Source: GWC2-45-44 sp041661665 (GTDB taxonomy: Bacteria; Planctomycetota; Phycisphaerae; Sedimentisphaerales; UBA12454). Taken from it: a stretch of 64,000 bases of DNA. The stretch covers positions 1-64,000 of the forward strand of contig JBAZTW010000002.1 of NCBI GenBank assembly GCA_041661665.1, in the 5' to 3' direction. Shown piece by piece: positions 51,335 through 60,468 of this stretch (the stretch's first letter is position 1; the number at the start of each line of letters is the position of its first letter). The translations under genes were made by a program, and so were the position numbers. Under the pieces are notes generated by a model. The model saw nothing but the letters and a program-made list of their open reading frames with translations, was not told where the DNA came from and made no database searches.

Positions 51335-52363
51335 TTATCTCTGATTTACCGCAGATGTCGATTCTCTGACGATAAATCTGGTAGGAATTATTATTCTGGA
51401 AGGAATTTTCCGAGTTTTTAAGTTCTCTATTTGTGATATCAAATTCTTGGCAGCGATTTTTCCCATTTCTTTGGTATCTTTGGCAACTGTTGTCAGTTTT
51501 GATTTCGATTGAGTCGTATCGAATGAATCTTCAAACGATACCACAGATATATTCTCCGGTATTTTTAGACCGCTGTCCATTATTCCATCGACAACGCCAT
51601 TGCTGCAATCAGAAATTACAGCGGTAACCGCGGTATTTTTTAAAAGAGCATTGATACCTCTGTATCCATAATCATATACGCCATTAAAATTTGTATGCGA
51701 TTCATCAAAAATCAGTTCAGGAGAGATATCAATGTTATGTTTTTTAAGGGCATCTTGGTAAGCCCTTAACCTTTCATTGGCGGTATAATAAATATCACTT
51801 ACAGGACATATAATCCCGATTTTACGATGCCCAAGTTTCATAAGATGTTCCATTGCCTTTAGGGTTCCCTCGTAGGAGTCATCATCAATGAAATTTGAAA
51901 ACCCGCCTGGTCTGTCGCTTAATATGATGTGAGGAAATCTGTCATTTGCCAATTTTTGTTTGAATGTGTCGGTCATGGTAGACAGGAGAATGATTATTCC
52001 GGAAACCAATTTGCTTTTCAAATAAACCGAGAGGTATTTTTCGTTTTTTCGCAGCCGCTCGTTTCTTAGTATCAGAAGATCGTATCCTGCATTGGAAGCT
52101 TCATCTTCGGCTGCTTGCAAGAGGTTATAAACATAGGGACTCGAAAGGGCATCCTGGAATTCAACTGTGATTCCTATGATATTTGCAGGTGTGGAACGCT
52201 GATTGGGAGAGTAATCATTTTCCGCGATTGCTTTTAAGACTTTGTCTGTATTCTTTTCGGACACAACTCCCGACTTATTCAATACCCTGGAGACCGTTGC
52301 AGTGCTTACCTGACAAATGGCAGCAATGTCTTTAATGTTGTTTTTTCTTTGTTTCTGGATCAT
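51335..52363 (-). CDS. LacI-family transcriptional regulator
   Basis: A 342-residue repressor. The N-terminal LacI helix-turn-helix NIKDIAAICQVSTATVSRVL is followed by the hinge and a periplasmic-binding-protein-like sensor with GIICPVSD and VVSFEDSFDT. It is divergent from the GH2 mannosidase gene. Two near-identical palindromes (52367-52379 and 52597-52609) in the intergenic region are its likely operators, so it should repress itself and the catabolic operon until a glycan fragment binds. Confidence 0.93.
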   Translation of the reverse strand: MIQKQRKNNIKDIAAICQVSTATVSRVLNKSGVVSEKNTDKVLKAIAENDYSPNQRSTPANIIGITVEFQDALSSPYVYNLLQAAEDEASNAGYDLLILRNERLRKNEKYLSVYLKSKLVSGIIILLSTMTDTFKQKLANDRFPHIILSDRPGGFSNFIDDDSYEGTLKAMEHLMKLGHRKIGIICPVSDIYYTANERLRAYQDALKKHNIDISPELIFDESHTNFNGVYDYGYRGINALLKNTAVTAVISDCSNGVVDGIMDSGLKIPENISVVSFEDSFDTTQSKSKLTTVAKDTKEMGKIAAKNLISQIENLKTRKIPSRIIIPTRFIVRESTSAVNQR

Positions 52364-52366
52364 TTA

Positions 52367-52379
52367 TGTAACTGTTACA
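52367..52379. promoter_or_regulatory. LacI-type operator 1
   Basis: Perfect palindrome TGTAAC-T-GTTACA, 3 bases upstream of the lacI start codon. Confidence 0.75.
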
Positions 52380-52392
52380 TTAAACTGACAAA

Positions 52393-52416
52393 AATTACAT
52401 ACCTATCGATGTAATT
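52393..52416. promoter_or_regulatory. Additional palindrome in the lacI/GH2 intergenic region
   Basis: AATTACAT-N8-ATGTAATT, a perfect spaced inverted repeat sharing the ATGTAA half-site of the two operators. Confidence 0.45.
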
Positions 52417-52564
52417 TATATAATTATTGAACAGGCGACAGTACTTTATCATAATACATTATAATTTGTCAAGGAGAATATATTTCTTTGTGCAATGTAA
52501 CCATCTTTTATTAAGATAGTTATAGTATTGAAGAGTTGTGGCTTAGTATTTTTTGGGTTTTGAG

Positions 52565-52593
52565 TTGACATAAGCAGCAAAATATATTAAATT
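52565..52593 (+). promoter_or_regulatory. Promoter of the glycan-use operon
   Basis: TTGACA (52565-52570), a 17-base spacer and TAAATT (52588-52593), 53 bases before the mannosidase start. Operator 2 begins 3 bases after the -10, over the expected start site. Confidence 0.65.
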
Positions 52594-52596
52594 CAA

Positions 52597-52609
52597 TGTA
52601 ATTGTTACA
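52597..52609. promoter_or_regulatory. LacI-type operator 2
   Basis: TGTAAT-T-GTTACA, differing from operator 1 at one base, placed over the predicted transcription start of the operon. Confidence 0.75.
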
Positions 52610-52646
52610 TAAATATTGTTTTATTATTTTATTTTTGGGATAATAC

Positions 52647-55154
52647 ATGCCCGTGGAATTCATTAGTCTTGACGGCCTTTGGAAACTAAAAGAAAAAGAA
52701 CGTTCAAATAAATTACCTGATAAGTTGTCGGATGCCAAATTAGCCGGCACCGGATGGCTAAATGCCGACGTTCCAGGCGACGTGCACGCAACACTTATAA
52801 AGGAAGGGGTAATTAAAGACCCTTACATTTATATGAACAGCAAGGAATGCAGCTGGGTCGGACAGCGAGACTGGTGGTTTCAGAAAAGCATTATGGTTCC
52901 GAAGGGGTTCAAGGGAAAACGTGTAGAGCTTTCTTTTGACGGAATTGATATGTTTTCTACGGTCTATGTTAATGACAAGAAAATCGCGGAAACAGAAAAT
53001 GCGTTTCTGGGGTATTCTTTTGATGTTTCAGAGTATTTAGATTATGGTAATACGAATCTCATAACCGTGTGTATTCGCGCCACAAAACCAATTCTTGAGT
53101 TAAAAAAGACAGACGATTATTTCGCTTGTTTTTATACCCCCCGTGTTTTCGCCAGAAAAGCTCAATGTCAGTTTGGCTGGGACTGGGCTCCTGATTTGTG
53201 CGCTGTCGGAATATGGCAAAGTGTAAAACTTGCGGCTTATACGCAGGGCGTAATCAAGGATGTTTATATAAGGACAAAAATTAAGGGAGAGGCACATTTT
53301 GAGGTTGAACTTGACGGAGAGACAAAAGAGTCGGTAAAAAAAGGCCATACGCATAGTCTTCGGATTGAAATACTAAAAAATAATCAAAAATACTCCAAAG
53401 ACATCAATGTGGCTGGAAAAAAGAATTTCGCAAATATTGACATTCCCAATCCCCAATTATGGTGGCCAAATGGATATGGCGAAGCTGAACTTTATGACTA
53501 TGAAATAAGTTTAAGCAGAGAAGGTCTGGTTCTCGATAAAAAGAAAGGCAGATTCGGCATACGTCAGGTAGAAGTCGTGGAAAGCGGCAGTCCTGACGGC
53601 ACCAACAGTTTTAAGTTTAAGCTAAACGGCAGGGAAGTTTTCTGCATGGGGGCGAACTGGGTTCCCTCGGACTGTTTTCCGGGAGTTGTTAAAAAAGAAC
53701 GCTACGAAAGATTAATAAAACTTGTCAAAGAAGGCAATCAAAATACTCTTAGAATATGGGGTGGAGGCATCTATGAAAAAGACGAGTTCTATGAGCTTTG
53801 CGACGAAAACGGTATAATGATATGGCAGGATTTGATGTTTGCCTGTGCGGACATACCAGATGACGATATTGAGTGGACAATGAAACTTGCGGGCGAATTC
53901 GAATATCAAGTGAAAAGGATTAGGAATCATCCGTGCATAATTCATTGGTGCGGCGGCAATGAAAAAACCGGTTCGCTTAATGAAATGAAGAGTCACGGGG
54001 ATTTCGTAACCGATTATCTTGGCCGCGGAGTCGTTACCCATTTTATGCCGGGCGCATCATACGCTTCAAGCAGTCCGCACAGTATTACCGCTATAAGCAA
54101 TGATTCTACTTCCGGAGACAGTCATGGATGTACCTGGGAAGCCTCCTTCGAAGATAATATCAGAAATTTCCGCCACCACATTGAACAGAAGCAGGTGGTG
54201 TTTATGTCTGAATTTGGTTTTCACGGACCGCCGAGACTCGAAACTGTAAGAAGATTTATTTCAAAAGAAAAACTATGGCCAATAAACGAGATGTGGGAAC
54301 ACCACATAATGGACAATCCATATAATTCACTTGAGGAAACCTATGTGCAGGTAGAATTGGCTTCAGTAAGAGAGCTTTTTGGCGAGCCCCGTAATGCCGC
54401 CGAATTTGTGAAGTTTGCCGGAACTTTAAGCGCAGAATATCTAAGCGCTGAATTTCAACATCACAGGAGAAGGCAGGGAGTTAACGGAGGTTCATTGATT
54501 TGGATGTATAACGATTGCTGGCCGGCTGCCAGTTGGGCTCTGGTTGATTATTATGGTTTGCCAAAGCAGTCATATTACGCGATTAAACGTAATTGCGAAC
54601 CTGTGCGTCTTTCATTCAGAGAACGTGCTGATAAATATGAGTTATATCTTACACATAATCTGTACAAAAAAGTTGCCGGCACGGTTTCGGTTTACGCTAT
54701 GGATGTTCTGGGCAGAAAAGAACATATTCTTTCTAAAGAAGTTTCAGTTGAAGCGCATAGCTCTAATATCGCAGCGAATATCCTCAATTCTGACATTCCC
54801 GCCTTTGACGGCAGCTATATGGTCGCGTATTTTGAGTCGGAAGATATGAAAATCCGTGAAATATTTTTCCCGAAGCTATGGAGAGATATTCCATGGCCCG
54901 ACCCAGAGCTTAAATATTCATTAGTAGAAACTAAACGCTGCGACGATTATAATGTCGGTAAAATTGAAATAACCGCGCAGAAATACGCAAGGTGCGTCTA
55001 TCTGCTTTTAGACAATGAGAATGAAAGTTTTATCAGCGACAATTATTTCGACCTTTTGCCAGAAGAAAGAAAAATAATTTCAGTAAAAACCAAATCGATA
55101 TTGAAGAAAGAAAATATCAGCGTGAAGCATTGGCTTGATGAATGGAACAGATGA
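52647..55154 (+). CDS. Glycoside hydrolase family 2, beta-mannosidase-like
   Basis: An 835-residue GH2 enzyme with the order sugar-binding jelly roll, immunoglobulin-like domain and TIM barrel. The acid/base is Glu439 in WCGGNEK and the nucleophile is Glu522 in VFMSEFGFHG. WVGQRDWWF, FGWDWAPDL and LWWPNGYGEAELY are typical of beta-mannosidases (the AgaA/Man2-like group) rather than beta-galactosidases. No signal peptide, so it acts in the cytoplasm on imported oligosaccharides. First gene of the LacI-controlled operon, 3 bp before the next gene. Terminal beta-mannose is the expected substrate. Confidence 0.92.
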   Translation: MPVEFISLDGLWKLKEKERSNKLPDKLSDAKLAGTGWLNADVPGDVHATLIKEGVIKDPYIYMNSKECSWVGQRDWWFQKSIMVPKGFKGKRVELSFDGIDMFSTVYVNDKKIAETENAFLGYSFDVSEYLDYGNTNLITVCIRATKPILELKKTDDYFACFYTPRVFARKAQCQFGWDWAPDLCAVGIWQSVKLAAYTQGVIKDVYIRTKIKGEAHFEVELDGETKESVKKGHTHSLRIEILKNNQKYSKDINVAGKKNFANIDIPNPQLWWPNGYGEAELYDYEISLSREGLVLDKKKGRFGIRQVEVVESGSPDGTNSFKFKLNGREVFCMGANWVPSDCFPGVVKKERYERLIKLVKEGNQNTLRIWGGGIYEKDEFYELCDENGIMIWQDLMFACADIPDDDIEWTMKLAGEFEYQVKRIRNHPCIIHWCGGNEKTGSLNEMKSHGDFVTDYLGRGVVTHFMPGASYASSSPHSITAISNDSTSGDSHGCTWEASFEDNIRNFRHHIEQKQVVFMSEFGFHGPPRLETVRRFISKEKLWPINEMWEHHIMDNPYNSLEETYVQVELASVRELFGEPRNAAEFVKFAGTLSAEYLSAEFQHHRRRQGVNGGSLIWMYNDCWPAASWALVDYYGLPKQSYYAIKRNCEPVRLSFRERADKYELYLTHNLYKKVAGTVSVYAMDVLGRKEHILSKEVSVEAHSSNIAANILNSDIPAFDGSYMVAYFESEDMKIREIFFPKLWRDIPWPDPELKYSLVETKRCDDYNVGKIEITAQKYARCVYLLLDNENESFISDNYFDLLPEERKIISVKTKSILKKENISVKHWLDEWNR

Positions 55155-55157
55155 TAG

Positions 55158-57563
55158 ATGATAACAAAAAAAACATCCTGTATTGGTTTGGTCAGGGTTC
55201 TTATTGCCGTGAATATTTTTGCCGGATATTTGTCCGCTAATGAGGGCTCTCCGGCTCAGGGGATTACGCCTGGATTACATGTCGAGAATTCGAGACTTTA
55301 TTTAAACGGCAAAGAGTACAGAGGAATGGGCATAAACTATTTTGATTCTTTTTCACGAATGCTCTCAGGCAATACAGATAAAAGCTATAAATCAGGATTT
55401 AAAGTTTTAAGAGAAAAATACAATATACCTTTTATAAGGTTTTGCGCTGGAGGTTATTGGCCTGAACAGTGGAAGTTGTATCTGCAGAATAAAGATGAGT
55501 ATTATAAGTTAATGGATGAGTATGTAGCTGAAGCGGAAAAACAAGGTCTTGGGTTGATACCTTGTTTGTTTTGGTTTATAGAAACAGTGCCGGATATCGC
55601 AGGCGAACATATGGACCAGTATGGAAATCCGAATAGCCAAACCGTCAAGTTTTTAAGGCAATATACTATTGAGGTTGTAACGAGGTACAAGGATAGTCCG
55701 GCTATTTGGGCATGGGAATTGGGAAACGAATATATGCTTAAAGCAGATATTCCAGACAAAAAAATTGGAACAGCAAATATCAGGGTCGAAGATGGTACTC
55801 CTGCAACTCGTTCAGATAGAGATTATTTCAGACGTACGTTTTTAAGAGAGGCTTATTGGCAATTTGCCGACGCAGTCAGAAGCGTCGATAAATACAGAAT
55901 GATCTCAAGCGGAGATGCGATGCCTAGGCCGTATTCTTATAATTTACACACCTATTCAGATTGGATCAGAGACAGCCATATCCAGTGGGAAAGTATCTTA
56001 TTAGGTGATAGTGTAGGTGCGATGAATTCTATATCCGCGCATATCTATCTGGACTTTGACAAAGATTATTTTGAAGAAAGACTCTCCTTAGACGAGTTAG
56101 TTCCATATGTCAAAAATGTGGCGGAAAAGGCCAATAAAGTATTTTATATAGGTGAGTTTGGCGCAGAAAGTGAAAAGAACAAAAAAGAGGAGATGGGAAA
56201 ATTTCAAAGACTTGTTGATATTATAGTGAAAAACAATGTACCGCTTTCATCGGTATGGGTATACGACTTTAACGCTCATGATCAGAAATGGAATATTACA
56301 GAGAAAAATAGTCGGGCGTATATGCTTGACATTATTAAGGATGCTAATAAAAAAATTGCGGTCAGTTTAAATAGCCGCAAAGATAAATGTTCTATTGTAG
56401 AAGCCAACGATATATGCTCCAAAATTATGAATAGAGAAAAGGATTTAAAGAAACCGATAGGGCTATATGTCAACAATGGCAAGTTGTTTAAGAATGAAAA
56501 AGAATTCAGGGCGGTAGGGGTGAACTATCTTGATGCTTTTTACAGGGTTATCACATCGCAGGGAAACACAGACAGGACATACAAAGAAGGTTTTAGAATT
56601 CTTAAGCACGACTATAATATTCCATTTATAAGATTTATGGCGGGAGGGTATTGGCCTGTTGACTGGAATCTTTATTTTTATGATAAGGAAAAGTATTTTC
56701 AATACTTTGATGAGTTAGTGGCGGAGGCTGAAAAATATCAGCTTGGCCTGATACCTTCATTGATATGGTATTATGCAAGTATTCCTGATTTGATGGGGGA
56801 ACATATTGCAGATTTGGAAGACAGTAACAGCAGAAGCGCTAAATTTATAAAAGAATATGTAAAAGAGGTTGTTACGAGATACAGGGATAAGTCTGTAATA
56901 TGGGCATGGGAAGTGGGCAATGAATACACGATTAGCGCGGATTTGCCAGCACAACTCGGAATGCCTCCGATAGCGGTTATAAGGGGCACACGGCCATTCA
57001 GAACCGATTTGGATAGGTCAACCCGCAAAAGGTTAAACTGTATCTATAAATATGCAGTCGAAGAAATTCGCAAACTTGATACTACCAGAATTATTTCAAG
57101 CGGCAATGCAGTTCCGGGCAGGTCCGCTTGGCATCTTTTAAACGAAAATTCATGGGAGAAGGACAATTATGAGCAATATGCTGAGATACTTAAACTTGAT
57201 AATATATTTGCAGATACGATATCTATACATATATATCCAGATTGTGATAAACAGTATTTTTCTGATAACGCCGTGATCGAAGAGCTTATTGAGTTCTCAA
57301 GCAAAACGGCTAAAAAACTGGCAAAACCGCTGTTCATAGGAGAATTTGGTTCGCCTGTAATGAAAGATAAGCAAAAATCTCGAGAACTTTTTGAAAGAAT
57401 CATAAAGAGTATTGAAAACAATGAGGTTCCTTTGTCTGCGCTGTGGGTTTTTAATTTTCCTGATCAGGATGGTCAGTGGAATGTAACCCATACAAATGAG
57501 CGGAATTACATGCTTGATAAAATAGCGGATTTGAATAGTCGTCTGCAAAAAACGCAAAAATAA
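55158..57563 (+). CDS. Exported protein with two tandem GH5-like catalytic domains
   Basis: An 801-residue protein with a signal peptide (cleavage near residue 26). Two homologous TIM-barrel domains, about 36-400 and 440-795, each keep both catalytic glutamates: WAWELGNEY (Glu191) with FYIGEFG (Glu333), and WAWEVGNEY (Glu589) with LFIGEFG (Glu739). PFIRFCAGGYWP and PFIRFMAGGYWP mark the same position in each half. The fold resembles GH5/endo-mannanase-like proteins. It probably cleaves mannose-containing glycan in the periplasm or outside, feeding the GH2 enzyme. The exact family is uncertain. It starts 3 bp after the GH2 gene. Confidence 0.82.
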   Translation: MITKKTSCIGLVRVLIAVNIFAGYLSANEGSPAQGITPGLHVENSRLYLNGKEYRGMGINYFDSFSRMLSGNTDKSYKSGFKVLREKYNIPFIRFCAGGYWPEQWKLYLQNKDEYYKLMDEYVAEAEKQGLGLIPCLFWFIETVPDIAGEHMDQYGNPNSQTVKFLRQYTIEVVTRYKDSPAIWAWELGNEYMLKADIPDKKIGTANIRVEDGTPATRSDRDYFRRTFLREAYWQFADAVRSVDKYRMISSGDAMPRPYSYNLHTYSDWIRDSHIQWESILLGDSVGAMNSISAHIYLDFDKDYFEERLSLDELVPYVKNVAEKANKVFYIGEFGAESEKNKKEEMGKFQRLVDIIVKNNVPLSSVWVYDFNAHDQKWNITEKNSRAYMLDIIKDANKKIAVSLNSRKDKCSIVEANDICSKIMNREKDLKKPIGLYVNNGKLFKNEKEFRAVGVNYLDAFYRVITSQGNTDRTYKEGFRILKHDYNIPFIRFMAGGYWPVDWNLYFYDKEKYFQYFDELVAEAEKYQLGLIPSLIWYYASIPDLMGEHIADLEDSNSRSAKFIKEYVKEVVTRYRDKSVIWAWEVGNEYTISADLPAQLGMPPIAVIRGTRPFRTDLDRSTRKRLNCIYKYAVEEIRKLDTTRIISSGNAVPGRSAWHLLNENSWEKDNYEQYAEILKLDNIFADTISIHIYPDCDKQYFSDNAVIEELIEFSSKTAKKLAKPLFIGEFGSPVMKDKQKSRELFERIIKSIENNEVPLSALWVFNFPDQDGQWNVTHTNERNYMLDKIADLNSRLQKTQK

Positions 57564-57655
57564 TTAATTTGTTTTGAATAGATTCTGAAAATTAACTGTC
57601 TGTCGTTGGCAGTATTGCTCGTATGCCAGTATAGTACCAATTTAAAAGGCAAACA

Positions 57656-59095
57656 ATGATATCAAAAAATGACACTACGGCCAGCAATTCCGACAACAGT
57701 ACGGATTCTCTTGCACCGCAAAAGCTATCCGTGTTCGCGAAGCTGTCGTGGGGCGTAGGTGCCATAGTAGATGTGTATATGATAAATGCCATGTCATATC
57801 TTGCCCTGCCGATATACAATATTGCTTTGGGAGTCGATCCGAGGATGCTAAGTTGGGCGATGGGCATACCGCGTTTTCTTGATGCCATAGCCGACCCTAT
57901 TATCGGCAATATTTCTGATAATACCAGAACCAGATGGGGACGTCGCCGTCCATATATCGCCATAGGAGCGATTCTCTGTGGAATTATGTTTGCTCTTATG
58001 TGGATGCCGCCTACCAGCTTGAGTCCAAATGGATTGGCGATTTTTTTCCTGCTCGTCGGGATTCTTTACTATGCCGGTTATAGCATATTTGGAATACCAT
58101 GGACAGCTTTGGGCTATGAACTAAGTACGGACTATAATGAACGCACAAGAATTATGGCGTATCGTACGTTTATAACGGCTTTGGGAGGTTTGGGACTCGG
58201 GACGTTGTGGTGGCTGTCTTTGCGCATCGGTAAAAATGAAGTTGAGGGCGTTCGTGTTGTAGGAATACTGGTTGGCGTATTGATAATAATTGTCGGCCTT
58301 ATGCCTGCGCTCTTTTGTCGTGAGGCCGCATCCGGCCAATGTCAGAAAATGATTTCTCTGAAAGCAGGTTTGAAATCCACCTTTAGGAACAAGCCTTTCC
58401 TGCAGATATCCACCATAGTTTTTTTAATTTTAATAGGCATTTTCATCGTGCAGCCGCTTAGCCTCTACATAAATATCTACTATGTGTACGGAGGCGATAA
58501 AGAAGCGGTCTCTACTCTTAATTTATTCTGTAATTTTGGTTTTCAGGGAATTGGATTGGTTTTGACGCCGCTGGTAGCCTTTATGGGCACTCATTTGGGC
58601 AAAAAAAAGACTTTATTGATAGGTCTGGGTACTGTCGCAATTTCATTTCCTTTAAGTTGGTTTTTCTATACGCCGGCCTGTCCATATCTGCAATTAATAT
58701 GTCTGGGCATGGCTTCTGTGGGGCTGTCCTGTGTCTGGGTTTTATCAGGCGCTATGATTGCCGATGTCTGCGATATCGACGAACTTGCCACGGGCTTGCG
58801 GCGAGAAGGAATGTATGGTGCGGTTTTTGCGTGGGTATGTAAGGTAGGTGTGGCAGCGGTGATGATATTGAGTGGATATATGTTGAATTGGTCAGGGTAT
58901 GATGCACAGTTTCAGATGCAAACACCGCAGACAGTATTTTTACTAAGATTTCTTTATGCGGCAGTGCCGCCAATGTTTTTGATTGTTGCCATTATAATTA
59001 CTGCGCTCTATCCTGTGGATGAAAAGAGAGTGCGCGAGACAAGGGCAATTCTTGACCAGAGAAAACAGGCGGCAGCTATACAATGCATAGAGTAA
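57656..59095 (+). CDS. GPH-type (MelB-like) sugar:cation symporter
   Basis: A 479-residue, twelve-helix transporter of the glycoside-pentoside-hexuronide:cation family. The cation/sugar region DAIADPIIGNISDNTRTRWG after helix 2 and GRRRPYIAIGAI are diagnostic, as is DVCDIDELATGLRREGMYGA in the second half. It should import the oligosaccharides or methylated sugars made by the exported glycosidase. It lies 92 bp after that gene. Confidence 0.92.
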   Translation: MISKNDTTASNSDNSTDSLAPQKLSVFAKLSWGVGAIVDVYMINAMSYLALPIYNIALGVDPRMLSWAMGIPRFLDAIADPIIGNISDNTRTRWGRRRPYIAIGAILCGIMFALMWMPPTSLSPNGLAIFFLLVGILYYAGYSIFGIPWTALGYELSTDYNERTRIMAYRTFITALGGLGLGTLWWLSLRIGKNEVEGVRVVGILVGVLIIIVGLMPALFCREAASGQCQKMISLKAGLKSTFRNKPFLQISTIVFLILIGIFIVQPLSLYINIYYVYGGDKEAVSTLNLFCNFGFQGIGLVLTPLVAFMGTHLGKKKTLLIGLGTVAISFPLSWFFYTPACPYLQLICLGMASVGLSCVWVLSGAMIADVCDIDELATGLRREGMYGAVFAWVCKVGVAAVMILSGYMLNWSGYDAQFQMQTPQTVFLLRFLYAAVPPMFLIVAIIITALYPVDEKRVRETRAILDQRKQAAAIQCIE

Positions 59096-59193
59096 TCACA
59101 AAACTTAATAAGCAATTGCATGATAGTGTGGATCGAGTTCTTGATAATAGAAAACAAGGCAAGCAATGATGTTAAAAATGAAGCGAGTTGTAT

Positions 59194-60390
59194 ATGGTGA
59201 ATTATATAAAGGTTATAGTATTATTTCTGATAATAGGTAATTTCACAATGCTGTATGCAAAAACTGATCAGGATACGATGTTATCTCAAGAAGTAATAAA
59301 GCGGGCTGTCGTAAGCAGTGGTGACGAAACAAGATTATATCGTGTATTCGAAAAGGCAAAACGCGGTGAACCCGTGACCATCGGTGTGATTGGCGGGTCT
59401 ATAACTGAAGGGGCGATGGCATCATTTGCCGACTGTAAATGGGCCAATAGAGTTGCGAAATGGTGGAGAGATTCGTTTATACAGGTGAAAGTCTGGACGT
59501 TAGTTAATGCCGGCGTAGGCGCGACAGGCTCAAACATTGCTTCGCATCGCGTAACCAATGACCTGCTCAGATACAATCCAGATTTTGTGATAGTTGAATT
59601 CGCCGTCAATGACTTCGGTGAACCAGACGCCAAAGAAACACTTGAGGGGTTACTAAGGCAGATTCTGAAAATGCCCAATCATCCGGCTGTTCTGCTCTTA
59701 TTTACGATGTTCAACGATGGCAGAAATGTTCAGGATATTCAGGCCGTGTTGGGAAGTTACTATGGACTTCCGATGATAAGCTATCGTGATGCTCTATGGC
59801 CGGAGATACAAGCGGGTCGTTTGAAGTGGCAGGAAATTGCTGCCGACTATGTTCATCCGAATGATACAGGTCATCGGTACTGTGCGGAATTAATAAATTC
59901 TTTTCTGGCGGAAGCATTGTTGAAAATGCCTAAAGATGGCGGCACTATGGAGATTAAACCTTTACCTGATGCGATCACCTGTGATATTTATGAACATACA
60001 TCACTGTTGAATTATGATAACGCCAAGCCTGTTGTCAATAAGGGGTGGCAGGTACTCGATGGCGGACGATTTGGTCGCGGCTGGGTTTCTGAAATTCCAG
60101 GCAGTATTATTGAATTTGATGTCAAAGCTTCGGCAGTGGCTCTGTCGTTTTTCCGTATCAAACGTGATATGGGTATGGCCGAGGTGCAATTGGATAAAAA
60201 TCCGCCGATTAAAATGAACGCCCATTTTGATCAGACTTGGGGCGGTTATAACGTCTGGCAGTCCCTTGGCAGGTCGGAGGTAAAACAAAAGCATCGTGTT
60301 CGCATCAAATTGCTGGACGAAAAAGACCCGAACAGCAGCGGCCACAGGTTTGAGATAAATGCATTGTTTTTAGCAGGAATTAAGGAATAA
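59194..60390 (+). CDS. Exported SGNH/GDSL-type hydrolase
   Basis: A 398-residue protein with a signal peptide. The SGNH motifs are GVIGGSITEG (catalytic Ser), NAGVGATGS (Gly), EFAVNDFGE (Asn) and YVHPNDTGH (Asp/His). The C-terminal third is a separate beta-rich domain (about 270-398). Family members often remove acetyl or other ester groups from polysaccharides, which fits the neighbouring glycosidases. The ATG at 59194 is chosen; a TTG at 59188 adds two residues. Confidence 0.87.
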   Translation: MVNYIKVIVLFLIIGNFTMLYAKTDQDTMLSQEVIKRAVVSSGDETRLYRVFEKAKRGEPVTIGVIGGSITEGAMASFADCKWANRVAKWWRDSFIQVKVWTLVNAGVGATGSNIASHRVTNDLLRYNPDFVIVEFAVNDFGEPDAKETLEGLLRQILKMPNHPAVLLLFTMFNDGRNVQDIQAVLGSYYGLPMISYRDALWPEIQAGRLKWQEIAADYVHPNDTGHRYCAELINSFLAEALLKMPKDGGTMEIKPLPDAITCDIYEHTSLLNYDNAKPVVNKGWQVLDGGRFGRGWVSEIPGSIIEFDVKASAVALSFFRIKRDMGMAEVQLDKNPPIKMNAHFDQTWGGYNVWQSLGRSEVKQKHRVRIKLLDEKDPNSSGHRFEINALFLAGIKE

Positions 60391-60468
60391 AATCATTGGT
60401 GGCTCCTGTATTAGTAAATGTTCGTATTTTTAAACATTTGTGGATTTTTAAATTATAAGGGATAGCAA

